Notes: generated by a model not told the origin, from the letters alone. DNA of 48,913 nucleotides from Alphaproteobacteria bacterium (GCA_024244705.1 JAAEOK010000070.1:1-48913), one strand, 5' to 3'. Positions 27,958-35,548 are shown, counted from the first letter of the stretch. Made by a program: numbers and translations.

Positions 27958-29415
27958 TCAGCGGTCGATATCGCCGATGCAGAGGTACTTGATCTCGAGA
28001 AATTCATCGATTCCGTAGTGAGACCCTTCGCGCCCGATACCGGATTCCTTGACGCCGCCGAAAGGGGCAACCTCGGTCGAGATAATACCGGTATTGATGC
28101 CGACGATACCGTATTCGACACCCTCGGCGACACGCCAGATGCGGCCGATATCGCGGCTGTAGAAATACGCGGCGAGGCCAAATTCGGTATCGTTGGCCAT
28201 GTGGATCGCCTCGTCCTCGGTGTTGAAGCGAAACAGCGGCGCCAGCGGCCCAAAGGTCTCCTCACGCGCAACCGCCATGTCGGTGGTAACGTCGGCAAGA
28301 ACCGTTGGCTGAAAAAAGCTGCCGCCGAGTTCGTGGCGCCCGCCGCCGATCACGATCTTGGCGCCCTTGCCGACGGCGTCCGCGATATGCTCCTCGACCT
28401 TGGCGATCGCGTTGAGGTCGATCAGTGGGCCCTGGGTCACGCCGTCGTCAATGCCATTGCCGACCTTCAGCGCGGCAACCGCGGCACTGAGCTTTTCGGC
28501 GAATTCCTCATAGACGCCATCCTGCACCAGCAGCCGGTTGGCACAGACGCAGGTCTGACCCGCATTCCGGTATTTCGACATGATCGCGCCGTCGACCGCC
28601 GAATCGATGTCCGCGTCATCGAAGACGATGAACGGGGCATTGCCGCCGAGTTCGAGGGCCATCTTCTTTACGGTGCCGGCGCATTGCTCCATCAACAGCT
28701 TGCCGATCTCCGTCGAGCCGGTGAAGGACAGCTTGCGCACCACCGGGTTGGAGGTCATCTCGCCGCCGATCGCCGACGACGCGCCGGTGACGATATTGAA
28801 GACGCCCTTCGGAATGCCCGCTCGGTCGGCGAGTTCGGCCAGGGCCAAAGCCGAATAAGGGGTCTGTGTGGCCGGTTTGCCGACAAACGTGCAGCCGGCG
28901 GCAAGCGCCGGTCCGGCCTTGCGCGTGATCATCGCATTGGGGAAATTCCACGGCGTAATGGACGCCACCACCCCGATCGGCTCCTTGGTGACGACGATCC
29001 GTTTGTCCGCCTGGTGCTGCGGAATAGTGTCGCCATATATGCGCTTCCCCTCCTCCGCAAACCATTCGATGAAGGACGCGCCATAGGCGATTTCGCCGCG
29101 CGCTTCGGCAATCGGCTTGCCCTGCTCGGCGGTCATCAATTGGGCCAGGTCCTCTTGATTTTCCATCAACAGATTGAACCAGCGCCGCAGGATCGCCGCG
29201 CGTTCCTTGCCGGTCAGCTTGCGCCACGCCGGCCACGCGGCATTGGCCGCGTCAACGGCGCGGCGGGTCTCATCCACGCCCATCTTGGGGATGGTTCCGA
29301 GGGTGCTGTCATCGGCTGGATTGTTGACGTCGATCGTCTCGCCGCCATCGGCGTCGGTCCATTGTCCGTCGATATAGCACTGTTGGCGAAACAGGCTCTG
29401 GTCGCTGAGCTCCAT
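27958..29415 (-). CDS. gabD: NAD(P)-dependent succinate-semialdehyde dehydrogenase
   Basis: A 485-residue aldehyde dehydrogenase with catalytic Cys in NAGQTCVCANR and the general-base Glu in KMALELGGNAP. The opening FRQQCYIDGQW and the ending FGGVKESGIGREGSHYGIDEFLEIKYLCIG match the succinate/glutarate semialdehyde dehydrogenase group, which oxidises succinate semialdehyde from GABA or related catabolism. The ATG at 29415 has AGGAG about 7 bases ahead; the longer GTG-started form at 29436 would contain this ribosome site. Substrate range is inferred from similarity. Confidence 0.88.
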   Translation of the reverse strand: MELSDQSLFRQQCYIDGQWTDADGGETIDVNNPADDSTLGTIPKMGVDETRRAVDAANAAWPAWRKLTGKERAAILRRWFNLLMENQEDLAQLMTAEQGKPIAEARGEIAYGASFIEWFAEEGKRIYGDTIPQHQADKRIVVTKEPIGVVASITPWNFPNAMITRKAGPALAAGCTFVGKPATQTPYSALALAELADRAGIPKGVFNIVTGASSAIGGEMTSNPVVRKLSFTGSTEIGKLLMEQCAGTVKKMALELGGNAPFIVFDDADIDSAVDGAIMSKYRNAGQTCVCANRLLVQDGVYEEFAEKLSAAVAALKVGNGIDDGVTQGPLIDLNAIAKVEEHIADAVGKGAKIVIGGGRHELGGSFFQPTVLADVTTDMAVAREETFGPLAPLFRFNTEDEAIHMANDTEFGLAAYFYSRDIGRIWRVAEGVEYGIVGINTGIISTEVAPFGGVKESGIGREGSHYGIDEFLEIKYLCIGDIDR

Positions 29416-29456
29416 AAAAACTACTCCTGCGTACACGATGTCTGGATTCGGTGCGC

Positions 29457-29485
29457 AGTATAACGGCGGACTAGATGGGTGTTAA
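29457..29485 (-). promoter_or_regulatory. sigma-70 promoter of gabD
   Basis: On the minus strand TTAACA (29485-29480), a 17-base spacer and TATACT (29462-29457) face gabD, with a predicted leader of about 35 bases. This is one of the better promoter matches in the window. Confidence 0.6.
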
Positions 29486-29556
29486 GGTTCATCCAAAGCA
29501 CGACGAAGCGCGCGCCGGTCGCCCGACGCGCGCTCCTCGCCGGAGGTCCAGGGAGG

Positions 29557-29799
29557 CTACTCGAGACCGAGGATGGCCTTCGCTTTGGCCAGCGTGACCA
29601 TGGCCTCGTCGTTCTGCCCGGCGACGCAGAGAGATTCGCCCTCACTTCGCAAACTGCGAACTTCGGACATCTGTTGATCGGTAATCTGCGGGCCGGCGGC
29701 CAACGCTTGGTCGATTCGGCCAATATCGTCGACGCAATCCGCGAACGCCGGTAGGGCCAGCGCGGTCGACAGGATCCCGGCTAGAAGCAGTACTTTCAT
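29557..29799 (-). CDS. small secreted helical protein, paralog 1
   Basis: An 80-residue protein with a signal peptide (MKVLLLAGILSTALALPAFA), then a short mature part predicted to form a helical hairpin. The ATG at 29799 has AAGGAG about 9 bases upstream; a longer frame exists but would hide the signal peptide. The mature part is 27/57 identical, without gaps, to the product at 34635-34883 (my hand count). The shared core is IDQAL, TDxQ, EVxxLRxxGExL and TLAxAKxILGxE. It has two Cys that its paralog lacks. Function unknown; periplasmic location inferred. Confidence 0.75.
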   Translation of the reverse strand: MKVLLLAGILSTALALPAFADCVDDIGRIDQALAAGPQITDQQMSEVRSLRSEGESLCVAGQNDEAMVTLAKAKAILGLE

Positions 29800-29872
29800 G
29801 CTTGGATACTCCTTGAAGTTGCATGGTTGGGACGCCTGCAGTCTAGCCGCGAAGCGATGTCGCGGAGGTGAC

Positions 29873-29899
29873 ATTTGCCAAGCATAAAAGGGGGCAAAT
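29873..29899. repeat. 7-bp inverted repeat upstream of small secreted protein 1
   Basis: ATTTGCC (29873-29879) and GGCAAAT (29893-29899) are perfect inverted copies with a 13-base A-rich spacer, in the 243-base gap between this gene and tetR. A second perfect 6+6 inverted repeat (TCACGA-T-TCGTGA) lies at 29931-29943. No TGAAC-N3-GTTCA operator is present here. Either repeat could be a protein-binding site for paralog 1. Confidence 0.3.
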
Positions 29900-30042
29900 A
29901 TCTGACATTAAACGTAAATTTCACTTTTCGTCACGATTCGTGATCGTCGACGGGATGCCTGAAAACGAGGGCAAAGACGCGGCCGTCAGCCGCTTGGCCG
30001 GTCAAGTACAAAGGTTACGAAATGCAACGCCGATGAGGCCGC

Positions 30043-30657
30043 CTAGCGGATGCCGGTGGCGGTCGCCTTCAGGCCGTTGAGAAATGTCGACACGAAGGTC
30101 CGTGTCAGATCGGTCACGGTTTGGTCGGTGACCACTCCAAGCTTGCCACCATTGGCTAGCGAACTGATGCCGTGTATCCCGCACCACAGGATCCGTGCGG
30201 CGCGCAATTTCCGCCCCTCCTGCCGCGGTCCGAACAATGGCTCCAACGGCGCTTCGACCAGCGCCAGCAGACGCTTGATCTTTTCGTCATACCACGGCGG
30301 CAGGGCGGTCCCGGGCTTTAACCGGTGTTCGAAGAGCGCGTTCCAGCGATTGGCTTGGCGGCCGGTAAAGTCAAGATAGGTCACCGCCAAGGCTTCCAGC
30401 GACGATGCCGGTGTACGCTTCGACGATATACCCGCGAGCGCGGCATAGAGTTCGTCGAGGGTACGGCCATTCATCTCAACGATCAGATCGTCCTGGCTCT
30501 TGAACAGATTGTAGACGGTGCCGACAGAATACCCGATCCGCTTGGATATATCCCGTATGCTCAGTCGCCGAAGCCCCCCCTCCTCGACGATCGATGCCGC
30601 CGCGGCCAGGATCATGTCGCGTATCTCGGCTCGTGTGTGGTCGGAACGACGGCCCAT
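30043..30657 (-). CDS. TetR family transcriptional regulator
   Basis: A 204-residue repressor-type protein. The N-terminal helix-turn-helix is LSIRDISKRIGYSVGTVYNLFKSQDDL, typical TetR, followed by a helical ligand/dimer domain with FTGRQANRWNALFEHRL. The ATG at 30657 has GAGGT 8 bases ahead; an upstream ATG at 30687 falls inside an operator copy and is rejected. It diverges from the VIT/VWA-rhombosortase operon, and three palindromic boxes fill the 163-base gap, one directly against its own ribosome site, implying autorepression plus control of the operon (inference). The ligand is unknown. Confidence 0.88.
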   Translation of the reverse strand: MGRRSDHTRAEIRDMILAAAASIVEEGGLRRLSIRDISKRIGYSVGTVYNLFKSQDDLIVEMNGRTLDELYAALAGISSKRTPASSLEALAVTYLDFTGRQANRWNALFEHRLKPGTALPPWYDEKIKRLLALVEAPLEPLFGPRQEGRKLRAARILWCGIHGISSLANGGKLGVVTDQTVTDLTRTFVSTFLNGLKATATGIR

Positions 30658-30670
30658 CGATTTTGACCTC

Positions 30671-30690
30671 AATTGAACACCGTTCATTTA
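30671..30690. promoter_or_regulatory. operator box 1 (TGAAC-N3-GTTCA palindrome)
   Basis: Core TGAACACCGTTCA with flanks AAT and TTTA. It is the copy nearest to tetR, 13 bases upstream of its start codon, positioned to block tetR transcription or initiation. Nearly identical to boxes 2 and 3. Confidence 0.8.
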
Positions 30691-30723
30691 AAGCTTGTTT
30701 TCGGCGCGGGTTCAATCCATATT

Positions 30724-30743
30724 AATTGAACATCGTTCATTTA
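30724..30743. promoter_or_regulatory. operator box 2 (TGAAC-N3-GTTCA palindrome)
   Basis: Core TGAACATCGTTCA with the same AAT and TTTA flanks as box 1. It starts 53 bp from box 1, about five helical turns, in the centre of the divergent promoter region. Confidence 0.8.
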
Positions 30744-30774
30744 TGGCGCGCCAGCGCCGTTTTTCTCGGCGATT

Positions 30775-30794
30775 TATTGAACAATGTTCATTTA
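30775..30794. promoter_or_regulatory. operator box 3 (TGAAC-N3-GTTCA palindrome)
   Basis: Core TGAACAATGTTCA with flanks TAT and TTTA. It starts 51 bp after box 2 and lies 26 bases before the VIT/VWA start codon, where a bound repressor would obstruct the operon promoter. Confidence 0.8.
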
Positions 30795-30820
30795 ATCGCC
30801 GGAATCAGGAGGGACAGACA

Positions 30821-32902
30821 ATGATGCTACGTTCGTATCGATTCCTGTGTGGATATGCAGCCGCATTGATTTTTGCCCTGGGCGTGTCGCTCGCCGGCGG
30901 CCCCGCTACCGCCGCGGGCTTGCTGGCACCAGCCGATGGTAGCCGGGCCAACATCGAGATCAAGACGCACAATGTCACGGTGATCATCGAAAACAGTTTT
31001 GCCATCACCACCATCGACCAGGTGTTCCACAACCCGCATCCTCAAGCACTTGAGACCGTTTATTCGTTTCCGGTCCCCGAAGACGCGGCGGTCGCGGAAT
31101 TCACCTATTGGATCGACGGCCAGCCGGTCATCGGCGAAGTACTGCCAAAGGAAAAGGCGCGACAGGTTTACGAAACCGAGCAACAGGCGCAGCGCGAGGC
31201 CGGTCTAGTCGAGCAGAAGGATTACCGGACGTTCGACATCGCCGTCTCCCAGGTTCCGGCCGGTCAGGACGTCCGCACCCGCCTCGTCTATATCCAGGCC
31301 ATGCCGGTGGATACCGGCGTCGGTCGCTACGTCTACCCCCTCGAGGAGGGTGGCGTCGACGAGGACCGAAAAGCGTTCTGGCTGCTCAACGACCAGGTCG
31401 CGACGGAGTTTACCTTCGACCTCCGGCTCCGCTCGGGCTACCCGGTGTCAGACATGCGGCTGCCGGACCACCCGAATGCCCTGGTTTCACGCCATTCCGA
31501 GCAGGAATGGTCGGTGCGCATAGCCCCCAATCAATCGGCCGAAGACGACGGTCCGATTCAGCCGGCCGGGATAAGGTATCCCGGCACAGCCGCACGGCTG
31601 GATACCGACATCGTCACCTATTGGCGATTGGAAAGCGGCCTGCCGGCGGGCATCAATCTGGTTGCCAACAAAGCACCCGGCGATAAACGCGGAACATTCA
31701 TGCTGGTCGTCACGCCAGGTGATGACTTGCCACCGATCAGCCGCGGCCGCGACTGGGTATTCGTCCTCGACAAATCGGGCTCGATGCAGACCAAGTTCCA
31801 CACCCTGGCCGAAGGCGTCGCAGAAGCCGTCAGCAAGATGCCGCCGGATGACCGATTTCGAATATTCCTCTTCGACCGGACGGCGTCGGAAATGACCTCC
31901 GGCTTCGTTGCCGCGAGCTCAACCGAAGCGCGAACCGCGTTGGATCTATTGCGAGCGGTGCAGCCGGATAACGGCACCAACCTCTATGGCGGCCTCGACC
32001 TCGGCCTACGTGCCGTTGATGCCGACCGGACAAGCGGTATCGTGTTGGTGACCGATGGCGTCGCCAATGTCGGCGAAGTGCGGCAGCGGGCTTTCGTCGA
32101 CCGCGTCAGGCAGCAGGATACCCGCCTGTTCACGGTGATCATGGGGAACAGCGCCAACCGGCCGCTGCTCGAGGCGATGACCGGAGCATCTGGCGGCTCG
32201 GCGGTCAGCGTTTCGAACAGCGATGACGTCGTCGGCGTGGTCATGGAGGCGCTGAGCCGTCTCGGTCATGAAGCGATGACCGATGTCGAGCTGTCGATCG
32301 AGGGTGTTCGCACCGCCGATGTCACCCCGTCTGCTCCGGGTAATCTGTACCGCGGCCAACAGTTGTCGCTGTTCGGCCACTATTGGAATGGTGGTCCGGC
32401 GGAAGTCATATTGAAAGGCCGCATCGGCGGTGAGGACCGGGTCTACCGCGCACGGTTCGCCTTTCCCGGCGAGGCGACCCTCAATCCCGAAATCGAGCGA
32501 CTTTGGGCCTTCTCGCAGGTCGACCGACTGCTGACCGAGAACGACCATTTCGGCGAAACCGGCGACCGCGCGCAGGCGATCACTGACCTTGCCATCGAAT
32601 ACGGTCTGCTGACGCCCTATACGTCAATCATCGCGCTCCGCCCTGAGATGTATGCCCAATACGGCATCGAACGCAAACAGGGCGTCCGCCGCAGCATCGA
32701 GGAACAGGCGCAGCTGCGCCGCCTGTCGGAGAAAATCGCCAACAACCGGGCCGACGAGAACAGTCCGATGTTCCAGACCGCCCGCGCCGGTCACGGCACT
32801 GGCACGGGATCGCTCGGACTGGTCGGATTTCTGGTCGCCGCCGTGGCTGCCATCGCAGCGCTTGGCGTCGGCCGGCGAGCGGCCGGAAAGTCCACGCCGT
32901 GA
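30821..32902 (+). CDS. VIT/VWA domain secreted protein with GlyGly-CTERM-like anchor (marine proteobacterial sortase-target type)
   Basis: A 693-residue envelope protein. Layout: signal peptide (residues 1-32); VIT domain (about 35-165, IDQVFHNPHPQALETVYSFP); linker; VWA domain (about 310-490) with intact MIDAS DKSGS (317-321) and VTDGVANVGE; C-terminal domain; then GTGTGSLGLVGFL, a hydrophobic helix and a final GRRAAGK basic tail (657-693). VIT+VWA proteins of this kind are known as sortase targets, but no LPxTG is present; the tail fits GlyGly-CTERM. The ATG at 30821 follows a perfect AGGAGG. Its stop overlaps the start of a rhombosortase-like gene (GTGA), the expected processing enzyme. 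Ligand and function of the displayed VWA domain are unknown. Confidence 0.85.
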   Translation: MMLRSYRFLCGYAAALIFALGVSLAGGPATAAGLLAPADGSRANIEIKTHNVTVIIENSFAITTIDQVFHNPHPQALETVYSFPVPEDAAVAEFTYWIDGQPVIGEVLPKEKARQVYETEQQAQREAGLVEQKDYRTFDIAVSQVPAGQDVRTRLVYIQAMPVDTGVGRYVYPLEEGGVDEDRKAFWLLNDQVATEFTFDLRLRSGYPVSDMRLPDHPNALVSRHSEQEWSVRIAPNQSAEDDGPIQPAGIRYPGTAARLDTDIVTYWRLESGLPAGINLVANKAPGDKRGTFMLVVTPGDDLPPISRGRDWVFVLDKSGSMQTKFHTLAEGVAEAVSKMPPDDRFRIFLFDRTASEMTSGFVAASSTEARTALDLLRAVQPDNGTNLYGGLDLGLRAVDADRTSGIVLVTDGVANVGEVRQRAFVDRVRQQDTRLFTVIMGNSANRPLLEAMTGASGGSAVSVSNSDDVVGVVMEALSRLGHEAMTDVELSIEGVRTADVTPSAPGNLYRGQQLSLFGHYWNGGPAEVILKGRIGGEDRVYRARFAFPGEATLNPEIERLWAFSQVDRLLTENDHFGETGDRAQAITDLAIEYGLLTPYTSIIALRPEMYAQYGIERKQGVRRSIEEQAQLRRLSEKIANNRADENSPMFQTARAGHGTGTGSLGLVGFLVAAVAAIAALGVGRRAAGKSTP
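32789..32899 (+). other. GlyGly-CTERM-like sorting signal coding segment
   Basis: This encodes residues 657-693 of the VIT/VWA protein: a Gly-rich stretch (GHGTGTGS), an 18-20 residue hydrophobic helix and a short Arg/Lys tail. This tripartite order is that of GlyGly-CTERM signals cleaved by rhombosortases. The Gly stretch is alternating Gly-Thr rather than pure Gly, so the match is good but not perfect. Confidence 0.65.
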
Positions 32903-33516
32903 ATGACCGCGTGATTATGCAGAGCCATGGCGGACTATCGCCGCCATGGTTCTCTCTTTTCGCCACCGCCGGTTGCGTCGGCCTCTATTTGGCCTTTGGC
33001 GCGGCGAATGCGGATCTGCTCTATGATCGCGCGGCGATCGAATCTTTTGAGATTTGGCGACTTCTGGCCGGCCACTTGGTTCACACCGATATCGAGCATT
33101 TGGTGTGGAACGCCGGTGCCCTCCTCATCCTCGCCATGACGGCGGAAATGGGGTTTCACCGGCGCTGGCCGGATTTGATCTCTGCCCTAGGCATAGGGGC
33201 GATTAGCATTACCGTCGCATTGCTGGTGCTGAGGCCCGAATTGCGACTCTATTGCGGGCTATCAGGCGTGCTCAACACATTGCTGGTCCTCGTCCTCTAT
33301 GACGGTTGGAAGGCCACCAGGCACTGGATCTTTCCCGCCATTGCCATCGGCGACGTGGTCAAGATCACCACCGAAGCGGCGCTCGGCGAAGCAGTCTTTA
33401 CCAGCGCCGCATGGCCCTCGGTCCCCGAGGCTCACGCGGCCGGTCTGCTGGCCGGCATCGCGATCGCGTTCTATCGCGATGCGCGCGGAAAATACGATGC
33501 CCCGCTGGCGGCATAG
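32899..33516 (+). CDS. rrtA: rhombosortase-type rhomboid intramembrane serine protease
   Basis: A 205-residue, roughly six-TM rhomboid-family protease. Present are the WRLLAGHLVHTDIEHLVWN region with the rhomboid HxxxN motif (His67, Asn71), the nucleophile motif YCGLSGVLN (Ser122, preceded by Cys119 as in rhombosortases) and the catalytic His179 in EAHAAGLLAG. The compact size and CGLSG fit RrtA enzymes that cleave GlyGly-CTERM proteins for transfer to the cell surface. The GTG at 32899 overlaps the substrate gene's stop by four bases, a dedicated enzyme-substrate pair. Alternative in-frame starts at 32911 and 32917 are possible. Confidence 0.85.
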   Translation: MNDRVIMQSHGGLSPPWFSLFATAGCVGLYLAFGAANADLLYDRAAIESFEIWRLLAGHLVHTDIEHLVWNAGALLILAMTAEMGFHRRWPDLISALGIGAISITVALLVLRPELRLYCGLSGVLNTLLVLVLYDGWKATRHWIFPAIAIGDVVKITTEAALGEAVFTSAAWPSVPEAHAAGLLAGIAIAFYRDARGKYDAPLAA

Positions 33517-33526
33517 AGGTCTACCC

Positions 33527-34675
33527 GTGCCGGTCCGGCTCGGATTGACCATGGCGTCATTCCTGATGCTGGCAGCCGCGGCCGGCATCGTTGCCGTCGC
33601 GGCCGCACCTGAGGAACTTGTCCGCATGTGGGCCAAGCCCGGCCACGCAATCGATCGCTCGATCAGGCTTGCGCCGCCGAATTTTGCCGAGATCGATTCG
33701 TGGTGGTCGAGGCCGGGCCTCAACGTCGCGGCATCGAAGAACGCCGACCTCTTCTTCGTTCACGGCACCAGCTATTTCGGTAATCGGCGCTGGAACGATG
33801 GGATCGAGGCCGAGTCCGGGGACTGGCGCCTGACCACAATCGCCCTGCCGGCGATGACGGCACCGTTCCGCGACTGCTGTCGTATTTTTGCACCACGCTA
33901 CCGGCAAGCCAATTTGGCTGCCTTCCTTTCCACCGGAACCGATAGCCGCGCCGCGCTCAACATGGCGTATGAGGACGTACTCGCGGCTTTCAAGTGGTAT
34001 CTCGATCACGCCAATGACGGGCGGCCGATCGTCCTCGCCGGCCACAGCCAAGGCTCGCTGCATTTGCAAAGGCTGGTCGAGGATGTCTCCTCGGATGCGC
34101 GGTTTCGCGACCGTCTCGTGGTTGCCTACCTGGTCGGTTACCCGGCCCGCCTGCCCGTACCCGGAAATGTCCCGGTCTGTGGCACGGCGAATGAAATCGG
34201 ATGCTTTGTCGCGTGGAATACGCTTGGGATCGGCGGTGCGGCGGAGCGCTGGCGGCATCGGGTCGTCGTTTGGACCGGCACCGCCTATGCCCCGGCATCT
34301 GGGCGAAAGAGGGTCTGCGTCAATCCTTTGACGTGGTCTCGCGATGGTGCGGTTGCGTCGCCATCCGACCATCGCGGCGGACGACTGGTGCCCCTATCGA
34401 ACGCGGTGCATCCCAGTCTCGTCTCCGCCCGCTGCCACGACGGACTACTTTACGTTTCGCGTCCTTCCCATCCCGCCTACGCCGTCCTTCGGCTACCGGG
34501 ACGGGACTACCATGTCATGGAATACAATCTGTTCCACGAAGACATCAGACTGAATGTGGCGGAACGGCTCGCAGCAATGCGCGCACGGCCTCGGAGCCGC
34601 ACGGACAGCAACGCCGAATCCGTGGCCGGCCTCCTTATTCGATCCCGAGGATCTCCTTGGCCTGGGCCAAAGTAG
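33527..34675 (+). CDS. DUF3089 family alpha/beta hydrolase, membrane-anchored or exported
   Basis: A 382-residue protein with an N-terminal hydrophobic segment (LGLTMASFLMLAAAAGIVAV) followed by a DUF3089-type hydrolase. Features: ADLFFVHGTSYF, a Cys pair CCRIFAPRYRQANL, and the nucleophile elbow VLAGHSQGSLHL (Ser174). The GTG at 33527 has AGAGGT 7 bases ahead; an ATG at 33497 lies inside rrtA with no good site. It is 10 bases after rrtA, so belongs to the same TetR-controlled unit. It may hydrolyse or transfer an ester or lipid in the envelope (inference). The 3' end overlaps the convergent small secreted gene by 41 bases. Confidence 0.8.
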   Translation: MPVRLGLTMASFLMLAAAAGIVAVAAAPEELVRMWAKPGHAIDRSIRLAPPNFAEIDSWWSRPGLNVAASKNADLFFVHGTSYFGNRRWNDGIEAESGDWRLTTIALPAMTAPFRDCCRIFAPRYRQANLAAFLSTGTDSRAALNMAYEDVLAAFKWYLDHANDGRPIVLAGHSQGSLHLQRLVEDVSSDARFRDRLVVAYLVGYPARLPVPGNVPVCGTANEIGCFVAWNTLGIGGAAERWRHRVVVWTGTAYAPASGRKRVCVNPLTWSRDGAVASPSDHRGGRLVPLSNAVHPSLVSARCHDGLLYVSRPSHPAYAVLRLPGRDYHVMEYNLFHEDIRLNVAERLAAMRARPRSRTDSNAESVAGLLIRSRGSPWPGPK

Positions 34676-34883
34676 CCACCGATTGAGTGTGATCACCACT
34701 ATTGTGAAGCGCCTCGCCATCGTTGCGCAGGGTGACGACTTCCGCCCGCTGGGCATCGGTCAATGTCGTATTGGTAGCCAATGCTTGGTCGATTTTTGCG
34801 ACATCCGATGGGCATTGGAAAGCCATCGCCGGCGCGGCCAGGAACGACAACGCCGCGGCCGCTATCAGAATCTGCTTGCGCAT
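34635..34883 (-). CDS. small secreted helical protein, paralog 2
   Basis: An 82-residue protein with a signal peptide (MRKQILIAAAALSFLAAPAMA) and a mature part homologous to the 29557-29799 product (27/57 identical in my ungapped count, both ending ILG[L/I]E). GAGG lies about 6 bases before the ATG. Its 3' end overlaps the DUF3089 gene on the other strand and its 5' end overlaps the Rid gene by 19 bases. Function unknown. Together with paralog 1 it brackets the TetR/VIT/rhombosortase/DUF3089 module, both copies pointing the same way. Confidence 0.75.
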   Translation of the reverse strand: MRKQILIAAAALSFLAAPAMAFQCPSDVAKIDQALATNTTLTDAQRAEVVTLRNDGEALHNSGDHTQSVATLAQAKEILGIE

Positions 34884-35404
34884 TGGAACCTCGTATTTGC
34901 GATCCGAGAAAGGTGCATTCTATCGCCATTATTATTGCAGCGGGATGACAAATTGTGGCGCCCGCCGCGCCGGCGGTTTGGCGCCGCGGACTGTTTCGCC
35001 AGCCAGATCTCGTATTCGACCAACATACCGGGTAGCGCCAGTGCGTCGACCACCCGCAACGTGCCGGCCGCGGGCTTGACATCGACCTCGGCAAAGAATG
35101 CGGCAAAGCACCCGAAGATGTCTTGGTGGAGTGCCGGATCGACCTCTTTCGATAGGGTGAATTCGATACGGATCACGTCGTTCAGGCCGTAGCCATTGCG
35201 TTCGACATAATCCTTCAATTCGGCAAGGATCGCCTCCGTCTGAGCCACCGGGTCGCCCGGATTGCGGATGGCCATATCGGGACCGTGGTCACCGAGTCCG
35301 GCGATCAGGAACAGCTCGCTAAAATCGGATATCTTGAGGCCCCAATTGAACATGATCCTCAAGTCCGGGGCATTTTCGTTGTGGATGGCGGTTTTCTTGG
35401 CCAT
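34865..35404 (-). CDS. Rid family (YjgF/YER057c/UK114) protein with C-terminal extension
   Basis: The first about 140 residues are a Rid-fold domain (FNWGLKISDFSELFLIAGLGD, NGYGLNDVIRIEFTL, KPAAGTLRVVDALALPGMLVEYEIW as successive landmarks). RidA enzymes deaminate reactive enamine intermediates using an Arg in the segment before the LP pair. Here the Arg is one place out of register with the E. coli pattern, so catalytic identity is uncertain. About 40 low-similarity residues follow (NRRRGGRHNLSSRCNNNGD...), running over the start of the small secreted gene. ATG 35404 has GGGAG upstream. Confidence 0.75.
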   Translation of the reverse strand: MAKKTAIHNENAPDLRIMFNWGLKISDFSELFLIAGLGDHGPDMAIRNPGDPVAQTEAILAELKDYVERNGYGLNDVIRIEFTLSKEVDPALHQDIFGCFAAFFAEVDVKPAAGTLRVVDALALPGMLVEYEIWLAKQSAAPNRRRGGRHNLSSRCNNNGDRMHLSRIANTRFQCASRF

Positions 35405-35548
35405 CGCCGGATCTCCCATCGATTGATATTCGATCACCAGTATAGAACGGTTCGCTGTGAGGCCCAGCGGCAAGCAATCCTTGGCCGCGCCATGCGATGT
35501 TGACATAGGTCAACGTCAGGCTTCGTTCGAGCGCTCTAGGAATCTCCA

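Noticed and set aside
29507-29534. 8-bp GC hairpin (AGCGCGCG / CGCGCGCT) after small secreted gene 1
   Set aside because: Stem is good but no T-tract follows it on the minus strand, so it was not called a terminator.
33299-33526. Upstream extension of the DUF3089 frame inside rrtA
   Set aside because: The frame is open by chance over rrtA; the GTG at 33527 has a good ribosome site and directly precedes the hydrophobic N-terminal segment.
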